Source: Tricholomella constricta | Taxonomy: Eukaryota; Basidiomycota; Agaricomycetes; Agaricales; Lyophyllaceae | Assembly: GCA_013368375.1 (NCBI GenBank) | Contig: JAACJP010000062.1 | Coordinates: 1-64,000, forward strand | Direction of reading: 5' to 3' | Length of the DNA: 64,000 nt | In this document: one piece after another, positions 1-12,183 of the stretch | How positions within the stretch are numbered: position 1 is the first letter of the stretch | Layout: each line of letters begins with the position of its first letter | Notes under the pieces: generated by a model | Seen by the model: the letters and a program-made list of their open reading frames with translations, nothing else | The model's database searches: none | What the model was told of the DNA's origin: nothing | Position numbers and translations under genes: made by a program

Positions 1-1660
1 ATGGGCAAACCCGACGCGTTATGTCGCCGACCATGGCGACGGAAGCCGACAACGCCGACATCGTACTGCTCACCAGTTCTTCCGTTCGTGCAACTGAAGG
101 CCTTGCACTGGTCGGAGAGGAGGATGATGTGCTGAAAGCGATCCGCAAGGGCAATCGCGACGGAGCGCAGGAGGATGCGGTCGCGAAAGCGGCGCAACTG
201 GTCAAAGCATCCAAGATCGCCGGCCGCTCCCTTCGCTTTGGCGAGTGGGGAGAGGAAGGCGGTCTGCTCACGTTCCGTGGACGGATCTATGTCCCGAACG
301 TCCCAGACCTTCGCCGACGCATTGTGGAGCAGCACCACGACTCCAAGGTCGCGGTCACCCGGTCGCTGGAAGACGCTGAACTGGTGTCGCGCAACTACTG
401 GTGGCCCCAGATGTCGCGCTTCATCGGTCTTACACCAGCACCTGCGACATGTGCCTGCGCACAACCTCGCCGCCAACTCCCCGTCGGACAGCTGCAGCCG
501 CTCCCATCCCGAAGGCCGATGGAATGTCGTATCGGTCGACTTCATCACCGAACTTCCAGAGTCCAACGGCCACGACGCGATCATGAATGTCGTGGATTCA
601 GTCGGAAAGCGCGCGCACTTCATCGCGTCGCACACGACTTGTTCGGCTGGGAGCTGCGAACCTCTACCGTCGCCACGTCTGGAAGCTGCACGGTCTCCCC
701 GACGCATTCGTCTCCGATCGAGGTCCACAGTTCGTCGCCGAGTTCACGCGCGAACTGTACAGACTCCTGGGTATCAAGCTGTCGGCCTCGACGGCGTACC
801 ACCCACAGACCGACGGACAGACAGAGCGTGTCAACCAGGAACTGGAACAGTTCTTGCGAGTCTTCTGCAATGAGCGCCAGAACGATTGGGAGGACCTCCT
901 GCCCGACGCCGAATTCAGTTACAACAACCATGTACATTCGGCGACGCAGCAGACCCCCTTCCTGCTTGACACTGGTCGGCATCCGCGCATGGGCTTTGAG
1001 CCGCGTCGGGGCGCTTCCAAGAACGAGGCCGACGAGTTCGTGGAGCGCATGAAGGAAGCACAGGAGGAAGCCAAGGCAGCGCTTTCAAAGGCCAAAGACG
1101 ACATGGAGCGGTATTACAACCAGCACAGCCCCAACGCCCGACTACCAGCCTGGCGACAAGGTATACTTGGACGCGACCGACATTTCTACGACCCGACCGT
1201 CTAAGAAGTTGTCGCATCGCTACCTTGGCCCTTTGTCGTGCAAAGGCGAGTCGGCCCGCTGCATACCGCCTCCTGCTGCCTCAGTCCATGAAGCGCATCC
1301 ACCCAGTCTTCCACGTCGTGAAGCTCATCCCCGCCGTCGCTGATCCGATCGAAGGTCGTCGATCCGATCCCCCTCCGCCCCCCGACATAATCGACGACGA
1401 ACCCCATTACGAAGTTGAAAAGATCCTCGATAGCCGAACCTTCCGCAAAAAACTACAGTACAAGGTCCTGTGGAAGGGCTATGGTTACGAAGAAGCTTCT
1501 TGGGAACCTCGCGAAAATGTCGCCGCCCCCGATCTGGTACGCAATTTCACCGCGACAACCCTGATGCCCCACGCCACATTCGTGGCATCTTCACTCTATC
1601 CCCGCCATCTTCGCCACCGTCACCCCGCACCGAGTCGTTGTGATTCAAGAGGGGGGGTGA
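1..1660 (+). pseudogene. Chromovirus pol, 3' half (RNase H end, integrase, chromodomain), decayed
   Basis: This stretch lines up with the end of pol in the copy at 29423-31121. It covers the end of RNase H, the integrase zinc region, the integrase core (SDRGPQF near 715, then the [10 protein letters not shown] region near 830) and a C-terminal chromodomain (YEVEKILD to WEP, 1405-1515). The reading frame changes many times, so no single protein spans it. Against the intact copy most differences are losses of one or two bases, for example in the zinc region near 350-480, with few substitutions. It ends in a purine tract (about 1646-1660) just before an LTR start, as expected for a 3' end. It is a relic, cut at its 5' side by the window edge. 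Family assignment is secure. Confidence 0.9.
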
Positions 1661-1773
1661 TGTTAGGGGAACTCCCTTTCGCGCCCTCCAACGCTCACCG
1701 ATTGTCCCCCCGCTCATGCGATCGCTCCCCGACCGTTCGCGATCCCGACCCCCGACGCTCCGACCCAAGCGTC
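1661..1773 (+). repeat. Truncated 3' LTR of the first chromovirus
   Basis: It begins TGTTAGGGGAA like the other LTRs here and follows their first 113 bases with scattered changes. It stops abruptly at AAGCGTC, where the reversed LTR of the next element starts. About 380 bases of this LTR are missing. Confidence 0.85.
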
Positions 1774-2263
1774 TGTTAGGGCGACCTCAGCGCAGAGCTT
1801 AGTCGTGCTGGCAGAGGGGAATTCAATGTTATATCATGTACGGTAGAGAGAGCGTAAGTAGACCTACCTGGCAGAGGGGAATCCAATGAGAATAGAGTAA
1901 AGGATTCCCTCATGTCAGGAGGATGACTATATACGAGTAAGATACGTGAGGGCCGGCTCTCTGGGGTGTATGGTACGTAAATGATAACGGATGAGCAGCG
2001 GCGCGTGTATGTACACGTTCCCGACGCTGTCCGATCCTCGTGGCTCAGGGTGCGGGCACGAGGTCGGGCGACCGACGTCGGGATGTCGGACGTCGGGATC
2101 GGGCGCGCGCTGGAAGGGGAGGTAGGGACAGGGATGTATAAGTATGTACACCGATGCTTGGGTCGGAGCGTCGGGGTCGGGGGCGCGATCGGTCGGGAGC
2201 GATCGCACGTGTCGGGGGACAGTCGGTGAGCGTCGGAGGGCGTGAACGGGTGTTCCCCTAACA
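1774..2263 (-). repeat. 3' LTR of chromovirus copy A
   Basis: 490-bp LTR reading TGTTAGGGGAAC to GCCCTAACA on the minus strand. A purine tract (about 2264-2279 on plus as CACTCCCCCTTTTG) lies next to its inner edge and would prime plus-strand synthesis. Confidence 0.9.
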
Positions 2264-5200
2264 TCACTCCCCCTTTTGAATCGCAACGACTCGGTGCGGG
2301 GCCGCGGTGGCGAAGACGGCCGGGGATAACGTGAATATGCCACGAATGTGGCGGGCAGCGTCAGGGTTGTCACGGTGGAACTTTCGTACCAGATCGGGGG
2401 CGGCGACATTTTTGCGAGGTTCCCAAGAAGCTTCTTCGTAACCATAGCCCTTCCACAGGACCTTGTACTGTAGTTTTTTGCGGAAGGTTCGGCTATCGAG
2501 GATCTTTTCAACTTCGTAATGGGGTTCGTCGTCGATTATGTCGGGGGGCAGAGGGGGATCGGATCGACGACCTTCGATCGGATCAGCAACGGCAGGGATG
2601 AGCTTCACGACGTGGAAGACTGGGTGGATGCGCTTCATGGACTGAGGCAGCAGGAGGCGGTATGCAAGCGGGCCGACTCGCCTTTGCACGACGAAAGGGC
2701 CAAGGTAGCGATGCGACAACTTCTTAGACGGTCGGGTCGTAGAAATGTCGGTCGCGTCCAAGTATACCTTGTCGCCAGGCTGGTAGTCGGGCGTTGGGGC
2801 GTGCCGCTGGTTGTAATACCGCTCCATGTCGTCTTTGGCCTTTGAAAGCGCTGCCTTGGCTTCCTCCTGTGCTTCCTTCATGCGCTCAACGAACTCGTCT
2901 GCTGACTCGTTCTTGGAAGCGCCCCGACGCGGCTCAAAGCCCATGCGCGGATGCCGACCAGTGTCAAGCAGGAAGGGGGTCTGCTGCGTCGCCGAATGTA
3001 CATGGTTGTTGTAACTGAATTCGGCGTCGGGCAGGAGGTCCTCCCAATCGTTCTGGCGCTCATTGCAGAAGACTCGCAAGAACTGTTCCAGTTCCTGGTT
3101 GACACGCTCTGTCTGTCCGTCGGTCTGTGGGTGGTACGCCGTCGAGGCCGACAGCTTGATACCTAGAAGTCTGTATAGTTCGCGCGTGAACTCGGCGACG
3201 AACTGTGGACCTCGATCGGAGACGAATGCGTCGGGGAGACCGTGCAGCTTCTAGACGTGGCGACGGTAGAGGTTCGCAGCTCCCAGGGCCGAACAAGTCG
3301 TGTGCGACGCGATGAAGTGCGCGCGCTTTCCGACCGAATCCACGACATTCATGATCGCGTCGTGGCCGTTGGACTCTGGAAGTTCGGTGATGAAGTCGAC
3401 CGATACGACATTCCATCGGCCTTCGGGGATGGGAAGCGGCTGCAGCTGTCCGACGGGGAGTTGGCGGCGAGGTTTCGTGCGCAGACACATGTCACAGGTG
3501 CTGGTGTACGAACCGATGAAGCGCGACATCTGGGGCCACCAGTAGTTGCGCGACACCAGTTCGAGCGTCTTCCAGCGACCGGGGTGACCGGCGACCTTGG
3601 AGTCGTGGTGCTGCTCCACAATGCGTCGGCGAAGGTCTGGGACGTTCGGGACATAGATCCGTCCACGGAACGTGAGCAGACCGCCTTCCTCTCCCCACTC
3701 GCCAAAGCGAAGGGAGCGGCCGGCGATCTTGGATGCTTTGACCAGTTGCGCCGCTTTCGCGACCGCATCCTCCTGAGCCCCATCGCGATTGCCCTTGCGG
3801 ATCGCTTTCAGCACATCATCCTCCTCTCCGACCAGTGCAAGGCCTTCAGTTGCACGAACGGCGAAGAATTCTGGTTTGAGCAGCACGATGTTGGCGTTGT
3901 CGGCGCTTCCGTCGCCATGGTCGGGGCGACGCGATAACGCGTCGGGTTTGCCCATGCTACGGCCAGGACGGTGGTGGAGGGCGAAGTCGAAGTTAGCGAG
4001 GTAAAGCGACCATCGGGCTTGACGCCGATTGAGTTTCTTCGCGGTGAGGAAGTACTCAAGGTTCTTGTGGTCGGTCCAGATCTCCACCTTGTGCTTTGCG
4101 CCTTCTACAAAGTGTCGCCATTCCTCCAGAGACCGGATGATCGCCAGCATCTCTTTGTCATGGATCTCGTAGTTCCGCTCGACGGCGTTCAAGCTCTTCG
4201 AGTAGAACGCGACCGGGTGCCACTTGCCATCGGACGGCGACTCTTGCGACAGGACTGCGCCCGTTGCGAAGTCGGACGAGTCGGCTTCGATGCGGTACGG
4301 TCGATCGTCGTCGGGGAACATGAGGACTGGCCCCGATGTGATCGCAGACTTCAAAAGGGCAAAGGCCGACTGCTCCGACTCTCCCCATCGCCAGGCGACG
4401 TCCTTGCCTGTCAGATCGAACAGGGGTCGGGCGTGGTGCGAGAAGTCCTGGATGAACCGTCGGTAGAAATTGGTGAAGCCTAGGAACGCTTGCACCTCCT
4501 TCTTGTTCTTCGGCGCCGGCCATTCCAACACTCCAGCGACTTTAACCGGATCCATTTCCGCTTGCCCTTGCGAAATGATCAGCCCGAGATACTCGATCTT
4601 AGTCTGCTCAAATTCGCATTTCTCGGGCTTTAAGAACAGCTGATGTTCGCGGAGTCGGTCCAGTACCAGTCGCGTGACCCGACGGTGTTCCTCTAGCGTC
4701 TTTGTATAAATCAAGATGTCATCGAGGTACACGCAAACAACACCTTCAGTGATCAGATCGCGGAAGATATCATTCATCATGGTCTGAAATGTGGCGGGGC
4801 TGTTCGTGAGGCCGAAGAACATGACGAGCGGCTCGAAGAGGCCGCGATTCGTCCGAAACGCTGCCTTCCACTCGTCGCCTTCCTTGATCCGTACGTTGTT
4901 GTACCCCCATCGGACGTCCAACTTGGTGAAGTACCGCGCGCCGCGAAGGTTATTCACCAGTTCGCTAATGAGGGGCAGCGGGTATCGGTTCTTCACCGTG
5001 AGCGCATTGAGCGTCCGATAGTCCTGAACCAGTCGGAGCGACCCGTCCTTCTTCTTGATGAAGAAGACCGGCGACGCCATGGGCGACTTGGACGGTCGGA
5101 TGCGACCTGTCTCGAGGTTCTCCTTGAGGAACGCGTCGAGTTCGACCTGTTCTGCCGGTGAGAGCGGGTAGACCTTCGTGCCCGTCGGCGACGCGCCCGG

Positions 5201-6300
5201 CTCCAGTTCGATGGCATGGTCCCATTGCTTGCGCTCTGGAAGCTCATCGAATGCGACTTTGGAGAAGACATCTTCAAAGTCGTGGAGGTGGGTCGGTACT
5301 GCGTCGCGGAAAGTTCTGGGCATGGAGTTAGCAGCGTGCGCTTCCGCAAGTCGCTGCGATGTCGTTTGGCTGGCCCGAATATGTTCGGCGGTCGGAGTCG
5401 GATGGATCGCGGTCGCGAAGATGCGATCGCCACTCAGGAAGGTTTCCACCAGGAAGTCGTCAGACTCTGGGTCAGGTTCCTCCAGGATCGGGGTGTAGGG
5501 GAGGAACTCCTCCTCATCAGAGTCGTCCTCAACATACGGGTTGGTCGGGGCTCGCAGGTCGGGCTCAGTCATCGGTATACCGTCGGCTCGACAGGCGCGG
5601 ATCACTGCGCGCACTTTGGTGCGTGCGCGCCGATCGGCTTTGACCTCGTCCTTGCAGGTGCCGCACTGCGTCGGACAGCGACTCATCTTCACCTCCTTGG
5701 TCTCCCAGTCGATCTCGGGGTTATGGTTTTTAAGCCAGTTGAACCCGAGGATCATGTCTTGCTTGCCTAACTGGGTGACCCCGAAGACGGCTCGTTCGGT
5801 ATGACCGTTGTATCGCAAGACAGCTTCTACGATGCAAGAGACCGAACCGCCTTCGTTGAGAGTGCCGTCCACATTGTAAACCGGGGATGGCCGACTAAGC
5901 ACCTTGGTCGTGAGCTTGTGTTTCTCGACGAAAGCGACATTGAGAAAACTGCCGGTCGCTCCGCTGTCCACTAGGGCAGTGACGGCATGCGACTCCTGGG
6001 TGTCGGTGGTCTCCAGTTCGACGTTGAGCCACAGGGATCTGGGGCAGGGGGAGGCAGCGGCGATGAAGCGACTAGGGAGTCGCTTTTCCCAGTGGGGTAG
6101 GCCACGACGCGACGGGGCGATCGGCTTTGCGACTGCGATCGGTGTCGTCGGGTCGGAGGGGTTTTGTACGTCTTTGTCGGTCGGTTCACTCGTCGGAATA
6201 GCAGCAATATTAGGTGTATTGGCGTATTCTACGGATAAAGGAGCGAACCGATTACGACTAGACAACGGGGGCGTACGTTCCACCCGTTGTGTAATTAAAA
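2264..6300 (-). pseudogene. Chromovirus pol, copy A, broken by one TAG
   Basis: Polyprotein of about 1,340 codons read from the -1 frameshift site at 6298-6304. In order it has an aspartic protease (VDSGATG, near 5965), reverse transcriptase with YLDD (near 4728), RNase H (EADSSD near 4290), an integrase zinc domain (HH...C..C near 3620-3490), the integrase D-D-E core ([21 protein letters not shown]), a GPF/Y module and a chromodomain (about 2420-2520). At 3250-3252 a TGG Trp codon in the intact copy is TAG here. Downstream the frame stays open to a TGA at 2264-2266 next to the LTR. Apart from this stop the frame is complete, so inactivation looks recent. Its product would reverse-transcribe and integrate the element in the nucleus. 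Confidence 0.92.
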
Positions 6301-7439
6301 ACCCTCCTCGGCGTCGGAGGTGGTCGCGTCGGCCGACGATGGAGTCGGGTCAGCGGGGACTGCGTCCTTGCGAGCTAGACGTTCCATGATAAGCGCCTCC
6401 AGCTCATCATCGAGCATGTGGCGCACGTCCCAGCGCAAAGGGCAGTCACGAGAGTAGTGACCCTTTTTCTTGCACCGAAAACAGTGGTCGTCGGCAGGCG
6501 CGACTCGATCGCGCATCCGATCTACGTCCATTGGGATGCCCTGGGGGATCGGCCTGGGGGCTGGTGCGGCAGGAGCGCGGGGGGCGGGGGGAGCGGGAGC
6601 GGGAGCGGGGGCGGTAGCGAACGCCCATCGTGCGGCTGCGGTGGTGGGCGGGCGTCTTGAGAACGAGCGATCCTCAGCCACTCCTCAATCTTCTCGTCGT
6701 GCGGGCGACCCGTGGTGATGCTTCCGAGTCGCCTCGAGAGCTTCGGGTCCATTCCCCGACGGAATTTGAGGACCAGGTGACGCCCATCTGGGTAGCCCGC
6801 CTTGACCCACAGGGATCGGAACGAGTCGATGTACTCGTCGATCGATCGACCGTTCTGGAAGTACGCCGTCGACTCCAGGATGAGCGCGGCATCGGCGACC
6901 TCGTCGAAGAGGAAGAACTCGCCACGGAAGGTGTCTTCGAAGTCCTTCCAGGCGGGAAAGACGTCTTTGGCGGTTCCGAACTGGAACACCCGACTGACGA
7001 AGTCGGCGGCTCGCCCGTGCTGCATGTACGACAGCACCCATACTATTCGGGCGTGGTCATCGGCGAAACTTCCCCCGCACAAGGAGAAGTAGAGCTTGCA
7101 GGCGTTCAAGAACGCGCGACCGCCCGATCGGGCGCCGTCGTAAATGGGAGGGGGCGACGGTCGGAGGTGGTGCGATCCCGATCGCGGAGAGCCTGGCAGC
7201 GGGGTGGTCGTCTCAGGCGGCGGGGGGGTCGTGTCTGCTTCGGGAGCAGCGGGGGTGGGATTGGGGGGAGTCCCCGACATGAATTTTTCGAAAAGAGCGG
7301 AGAGGCGGTCCATAGAGGCCGAGTTGGAGGTATTGGAGGCAGAGAGAGCCGAAATTGTGGCTTCCATATTCGCCAACCGCTCCTCCGTCGTGAGGAAGGG
7401 AGAGAACGGTCGCTGCGACATGTCACCAAATTCGGACAT
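6295..7439 (-). pseudogene. Chromovirus gag (capsid plus zinc knuckle), frameshifted
   Basis: The capsid part starts at ATG 7439 (MSEFGDM) and is followed by a Pro/Ala-rich linker and a CCHC knuckle, CFRCKKKGHYSRDC (near 6465). In this copy the capsid frame runs into a stop at 6522 and the knuckle lies in another frame (6681-6295). Comparison with copy B shows a 64-bp loss in the linker (after TCAAGA, about 6654). The ancestral gag was one frame of about 400 codons. The end of gag overlaps the slippery site for pol. Gag would form the particle and bind RNA. Confidence 0.88.
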
Positions 7440-7566
7440 CTCGAAACGGGACTGGGCAGGCGATCGGAGCGAGCGCGCGTTGGACGGTCGCGTGTAGCAG
7501 ACGCGTGTTTCGGCGCGGAAGCGGATCGGTCGGTTTCGTCGGGTTTCTAGAGTTACTCTATTCTGC

Positions 7567-8056
7567 TGTTAGGGCGACCTCAGCGCAGAGCTTAGTCGTG
7601 CTGGCAGAGGGGAATCCAATGTTATATTATGTACGGTAGAGAGAGCGTAAGTAGACCTACCTGGCAGAGGGGAATCCAATGAGAATAGAGTAAAGGATTC
7701 CCTCATGTCAGGAGGATGACTATATACGAGTAAGATACGTGAGGGCCGGCTCTCTGGGGTGTATGGTACGTAAATGATAACGGATGAGCAGCGGCGCGTG
7801 TATGTACACGTTCCCGACGCTGTCCGATCCTCGTGGCTCAGGGTGCGGGCACGAGGTCGGGCGACCGACGTCGGGATGTCGGACGTCGGGATCGGGCGCG
7901 CGCTGGAAGGGGAGGTAGGGACAGGGATGTATAAGTATGTACACCGACGCTTGGGTCGGAGCGTCGGGGTCGGGGGCGCGATCGGTCGGGAGTGATCGCA
8001 CGTGTCGGGGGACAGTCGGTGAGCGTCGGAGGGCGTGAACGGGCGTTCCCCTAACA
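7567..8056 (-). repeat. 5' LTR of chromovirus copy A
   Basis: 490-bp LTR with TATATA at 7721-7726 and a predicted transcript start about 32 bases downstream (near 7694). The primer site at 7553-7566 is complementary to the start of the transcript. This LTR also serves as the 3' end of the deleted element at 8057-9435. Confidence 0.9.
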
Positions 8057-9435
8057 GTGTTCCTCTAGAGTCTTGGGGTAAATCAAGATATCGTCGAGGT
8101 ACACGCAAACAACACCCTCGGCGATCAGATCGCGGAAGATGTCGTTCATCATGGTCTGGAATGTGGGGGGGCTGTTCGTGAGGCCGAAGAGCATGACGAG
8201 CAGCTCGAAGAGACCGCGGTTCGTCCGAAACGCTGCCTTCCACTCGTCGCCTTCCTTGATCCGAACGTTGTTGTACCCCCATCGGACGTCCAGCTTGGTG
8301 AAGTACCATGCGCCGCGAAGGTTATTCACCAGTTCGCTAATGAGTGGCAATGGGTACCAGTTCTTCTCCGTAAGCGCGTTGAGCGTCCGATAGTCCTGCA
8401 CCAGTCGGAGTGCACCGTCCTTCTACACTGGCAATGCCATGGGCGACTTCGACGGTCGGATCCGACCCGACTCGAGGTTCTCCTTGAGGAACGCGTCCAG
8501 CTCGACTTGTTCTGCGCAGGCGACAGGGGGTAGACCTTCGTACCAGTTGGTGACGTGCCTGGTTCCAACTCGATCGCATGGTCCCACTATTTGCGATCGG
8601 GAAGCTCGTCAAACGCGACCTTGGAGAAGACATCTTCAAAGTCGTGGAGATGCGTCGGGATGGCGTCGCGGAACGACTTGGGCACCGAGTTCGCAGCGTG
8701 CACTTCAGCGAGTCGCTGCGATGTCGTTTGACTGGCGCGAATGTGCGCTTCGGTCGGAAGGGGGTGGATCGCAGTCGCGAAGATGCGATCACCATTCAGG
8801 AAGGTTTCCACGAGGAAGTCGTCCGACTCTGGGTCAGGTTCTTCCAAGATCGGGGTGTAAGGCAGGTACTCGTCAGCGTCAGAGTCGTCTTCGACGTAGG
8901 GACTGGTTGGGGCACGCAGATCGGGCTCCGTGGTCGGAATCCCATCTGCCCGACAGGCCCAAATCGCAGCTCTCAGCTTGGTGTGCGAGCGCCGCTCTTC
9001 CTTGGCCTCGACCTTGCAGGTGTTGCACCGCGCCGGCGCCCGACTCATCTTCACCTTCTTGGTCACCCAATCAATGTTGGGGTTGTGGTCTCGGAGCCAG
9101 GTGAATCCGAGGATGAGGTCCTCCTTTCCAATGCCTGCGACTGCGAACAGCACTCGTTCGGAGTGGCCGTCATAGCGTAAAACTGTGTCTACAACATATT
9201 CAACGGCACCCGCTGCGTTGGGGGTTCCATCGACGTTATAGGCTACTGTTGGGCGGTTCAGCTGTCGGGTCTTCAGCTTGTGCTTCTCAATGTAGGCAGT
9301 GTTGATGAAGCAACCTGATGCTCCGCTGTCGACAAGGGCGATGAGTGAGTGCGTCTCTTGTGTGTCGGTGGTCTTGAATTCAACCTTGAGTGCCAGGGAC
9401 TTGGTGGTGGTGGTTGACCGTGGGTTGGTTTTCAA
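8057..9435 (-). pseudogene. Deleted chromovirus: protease and partial reverse transcriptase
   Basis: On the minus strand this starts with an aspartic-protease region (LVDSGASG) that is clearly diverged from copies A and B. It carries on to a TAG at 8587-8589 near the protease/RT boundary and a further in-frame TAG in the start of RT. The RT then runs through YLDDILIY (8090s) and stops abruptly at GAGGAACAC, joined directly to an LTR. The rest of RT, RNase H and integrase are missing. The same joint occurs at 11692/11693 and 25299/25300, so it was made once and then copied. It represents a second, older chromovirus lineage. Confidence 0.88.
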
Positions 9436-11438
9436 TTTCTAAAATATTCACTACAGCTGCGTGCGCCACAAAAACTTCTGCGTGCGCTGCGCAATTTGGA
9501 TCTACCCTCGTCCTGAATTTTCTGAAGCAGACGCGGCTGAACTGTTGAAACGCGTCAGGGATCTTTCTGACACGGCGGGAGCGCGCCTCGGCAATTGCCG
9601 GCCACTGCCTCCAGCCATTCTGCCTCGCGCACTGTGTTGGTAATAAAGCCTGTCCCCGCTACCTCAACCATTAAATCCCTTGCTTGTCATCCTAATATCC
9701 AACTCTCACTGTCCGATTCTGCTTTGGTGAAGTACTAGACCTGTAGTGGGGGGGTAAAAAAACGACCACCGAGCGGCTCCTCCTTTCGACCACTGCCATC
9801 ATACACCACTTCACTGTGATTCTGTGCTTTCGATAATATTTTGGACAATATGTTGTACTATATGAAATGTGTCCTGAGCTTGCCCTCATTGAGGGTGCGC
9901 GCCTATCTTTGATCTTTCAACACAACTAGTACGTAGTAGCATGGCACCGGATATATTTTCACAGTACCCTAGATATTCTAATCAGTATTAGCAAACTCTG
10001 TACCCACCGTAGATTTAATTGGTGAACGATACAGCCACCATGCGCCAAAATGCGAGTGCTACACTGTAGCGCGCGCCTCCAAGATGCTCCCCTGCCAGGA
10101 AAGAGTGGCTCGATAAGCTCCGCTACCAAAACTCTGCCACGACTCCTCGTCGTTAGCAACAGTGGGGTTTTCTACACACTCTAATATAGTCTGGTTTAAG
10201 CCCATAGTACCCGTCCATTTAGCAAGAAGCAGTGTGCTGGAGCGGTTGGCATTACCAGCAGAGTTGAACCCCTCCAAGAACATAATACACTGTAGCATAT
10301 ACATATCAAACTTACTCAACTCGTCACCACAACTTCTCCACAAGGGCTCTTCTAGCCTGTAGGCCCACTTGACGCACACAGGTCGGGCAAACACTATTGA
10401 ACAGCTCGTCCCCAAATTGGAGAACCGGGCATCCCAGTTCTTCCCAACCCATCATGCTGCCCCGACAACTGTGTTTCAGAAGACAATACCGAGGCATGAA
10501 CCAAACAACACTGCTTCCATCGTTCCATTCTTGTACTGCACTTGAATGACTGTCTAGACTTAGCATTCAACACACAAGAAAAACAAAGTGTTCATCCCAC
10601 CCCTTCCCCTACACTGGCCATACAAGCACGAGAGAAGATGATGATACTGACCAATTTCTTGACACTCTATTGAGCTCCCTAGATAGACGTTGATAGAGCT
10701 AGAAGGCCTGTAGGTGCTGTGCACAACAACAAAACAACTAACAACTATGGGGGCGAGAAGTGTTAAAAGTTCCCAAACACGCGAGTGTGCAGGGTTTGTA
10801 AGGGTTGTTTGACGAAGGTAAAAGATGATCCAACTTGTAGTTAGTTGAACCGACAACAATGCGACGGCGGCGATGGAATGCGACGTTCCCAGGTGGAACG
10901 GGTCAGCGACGCGACTTTTGGTGTCGGTCGTGCGACAACGAGACGAACGAGGTTAATACGGAGAACTCACGGGTTCGGGCGACGAGTACGAGCGGACAGA
11001 GGCGGCGGGCGACGGTGGCAACGAGTTTATACGATACGAGCAGTGCAGAGACGACAGGAACAATGATTTTGAGCTATTAACTCTGAGAGTGAGGGAAAAT
11101 ACGGGCTGTAATTCACTGGAGAAAGTAGGTACTACATGGGTGTGTTTTATACTACGCGACCGACTCGTCTTTTGTGAGCCGGCGAGGCAGGTGTTTTACT
11201 GGTTTATTGGGAGAAGCGCCGCCAAGCTTGGTACCGCGCGACTCTTTTTAGGGAGTGTGGCACTCTTTGGCTCGGCAAAGGGGTTTTTGATCGGCTCGAG
11301 GCGTCGGGTCGGATTTGTGATCGGTATAGGAATTGTGATCGGTATTGGCTCTTGGAGGCGGAACTCCGTGGTACGGCCGGATCCTTTCTGCGAATGGCTA
11401 GGTAAGGCGTTTCATAGGGTAATTTCAAATCGGGTGCA
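9436..11438. other. Inner 2-kb segment of the left arm, no recognised gene
   Basis: Mirrors 21918-23920. I see no complete gene. Short open frames on either strand show no motif I recognise. The part nearest the spacer (10860-11438) has a TATA-like GTATAAAAC, read on minus, near 11145 and could be the LTR of another element. Around 9884-9905 there is a palindromic CCCTCATTGAGGGTGCGCGCC, resembling CCCTCACTGAGGGCG near 18883. Confidence 0.5.
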
Positions 11439-11692
11439 CATGGTACTTCACCAAGCTGGACGTCCGATGGGGGTACAACAACGTTCGGATCAAGGAAGGC
11501 GACGAGTGGAAGGCAGCGTTTCGGACGAACCGCGGTCTCTTCGAGCCGCTCGTCATGCTCTTCGGCCTCACGAACAGCCCCCCCACATTCCAGACCATGA
11601 TGAACGACATCTTCCGCGATCTGATCGCCGAGGGTGTTGTTTGCGTGTACCTCGACGATATCTTGATTTACCCCAAGACTCTAGAGGAACAC
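11439..11692 (+). pseudogene. Chromovirus reverse-transcriptase fragment
   Basis: Plus-strand piece of the same deleted element as 25047-25299, from the CATGGTACTTCACC position through YLDDILIY to GAGGAACAC. It directly follows the end of the left arm and runs straight into the next LTR. Only about 85 codons remain. Confidence 0.88.
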
Positions 11693-12183
11693 TGTTAGGG
11701 GAACGCCCGTTCACGCCCTCCGACGCTCACCGACTGTCCCCCGACACGTGCGATCGCTCCCGACCGATCGCGCCCCCGACCCCGACGCTCTGACCCAAGC
11801 GTCGGTGTACATACTTATACATCCCTGTCGCTACCTCCCCTTCCAGCGTGCGCCCGATCCCGACGTCCGACATCCCGACGTCGGTCGCCCGACCTCGTGC
11901 CCGCGCCCTGAGCCACGAGGATCGGACAGCGTCGGGAACGTGTACATACACGCGCCACTGCCCATCTGTTATCATTTACGTACCATACACCCCAGAGAGC
12001 CGGCCCTCACGTATCTTATTCGTATATAGTCATCCTCCCGACATGGGGGAATCCTTTACTCTATTCTCATTGGATTCCCCTCTGTCAGGTAGGTTTACTT
12101 ACGCTCTCTCTACCGTACATAATATAACATTGGATTCCCCTCTGTCAGCACGACTAAGCTCTGCAGCTGAGGTCGCCCTAACA
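11693..12183 (+). repeat. Chromovirus LTR after the third deleted copy
   Basis: 491-bp LTR from TGTTAGGGGAAC to CGCCCTAACA with the same TATA and start region. Flanking five bases (AACAC and TCTGC) differ, so this is not a simple insertion. It has several substitutions relative to the arm LTRs, for example CTGTCAG for CTGCCAG, so it is older or not converted. Confidence 0.9.

Larger units (their letters stand above)
1774..8056 (-). mobile_element. Full-length Ty3/gypsy chromovirus, copy A
   Basis: On the minus strand this reads 5' LTR (7567-8056), primer site (7553-7566), gag, pol and 3' LTR (1774-2263). Both LTRs are 490 bp with TG...CA ends. The order protease, reverse transcriptase, RNase H, integrase, chromodomain identifies a chromovirus of the Ty3/gypsy class. 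The five bases on either side (GCGTC and GTGTT) do not match, so there is no target duplication. The element has probably been moved or assembled by recombination. It is coding-dead: gag is frameshifted by a 64-bp deletion and pol carries a TAG. Confidence 0.92.
1774..11438. repeat. Left arm of the large inverted repeat
   Basis: This arm is matched on the opposite strand by 21918-31611. Positions pair to a sum of 33356 from about 6700 to 11438, 33377 across pol and 33385 in the outer LTR, the steps being small indels. The inner part (about 7500-11438) has open reading frames of identical sequence in both arms. The outer part carries substitutions and indels. The arm starts exactly at an LTR end and stops inside CAAATCGGGTG, after which the two sides differ. 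Confidence 0.9.

Noticed and set aside
6630..7550. Long open frames opposite gag and pol
   Set aside because: They are antisense shadows of gag/pol with Arg/Gly-rich, motif-free sequence. The sense frames explain the open reading.
1774..8056. Simple target duplication around chromovirus copies A and B
   Set aside because: The five flanking bases differ at both elements. Only the solo LTR at 13730-14237 has a real duplication.
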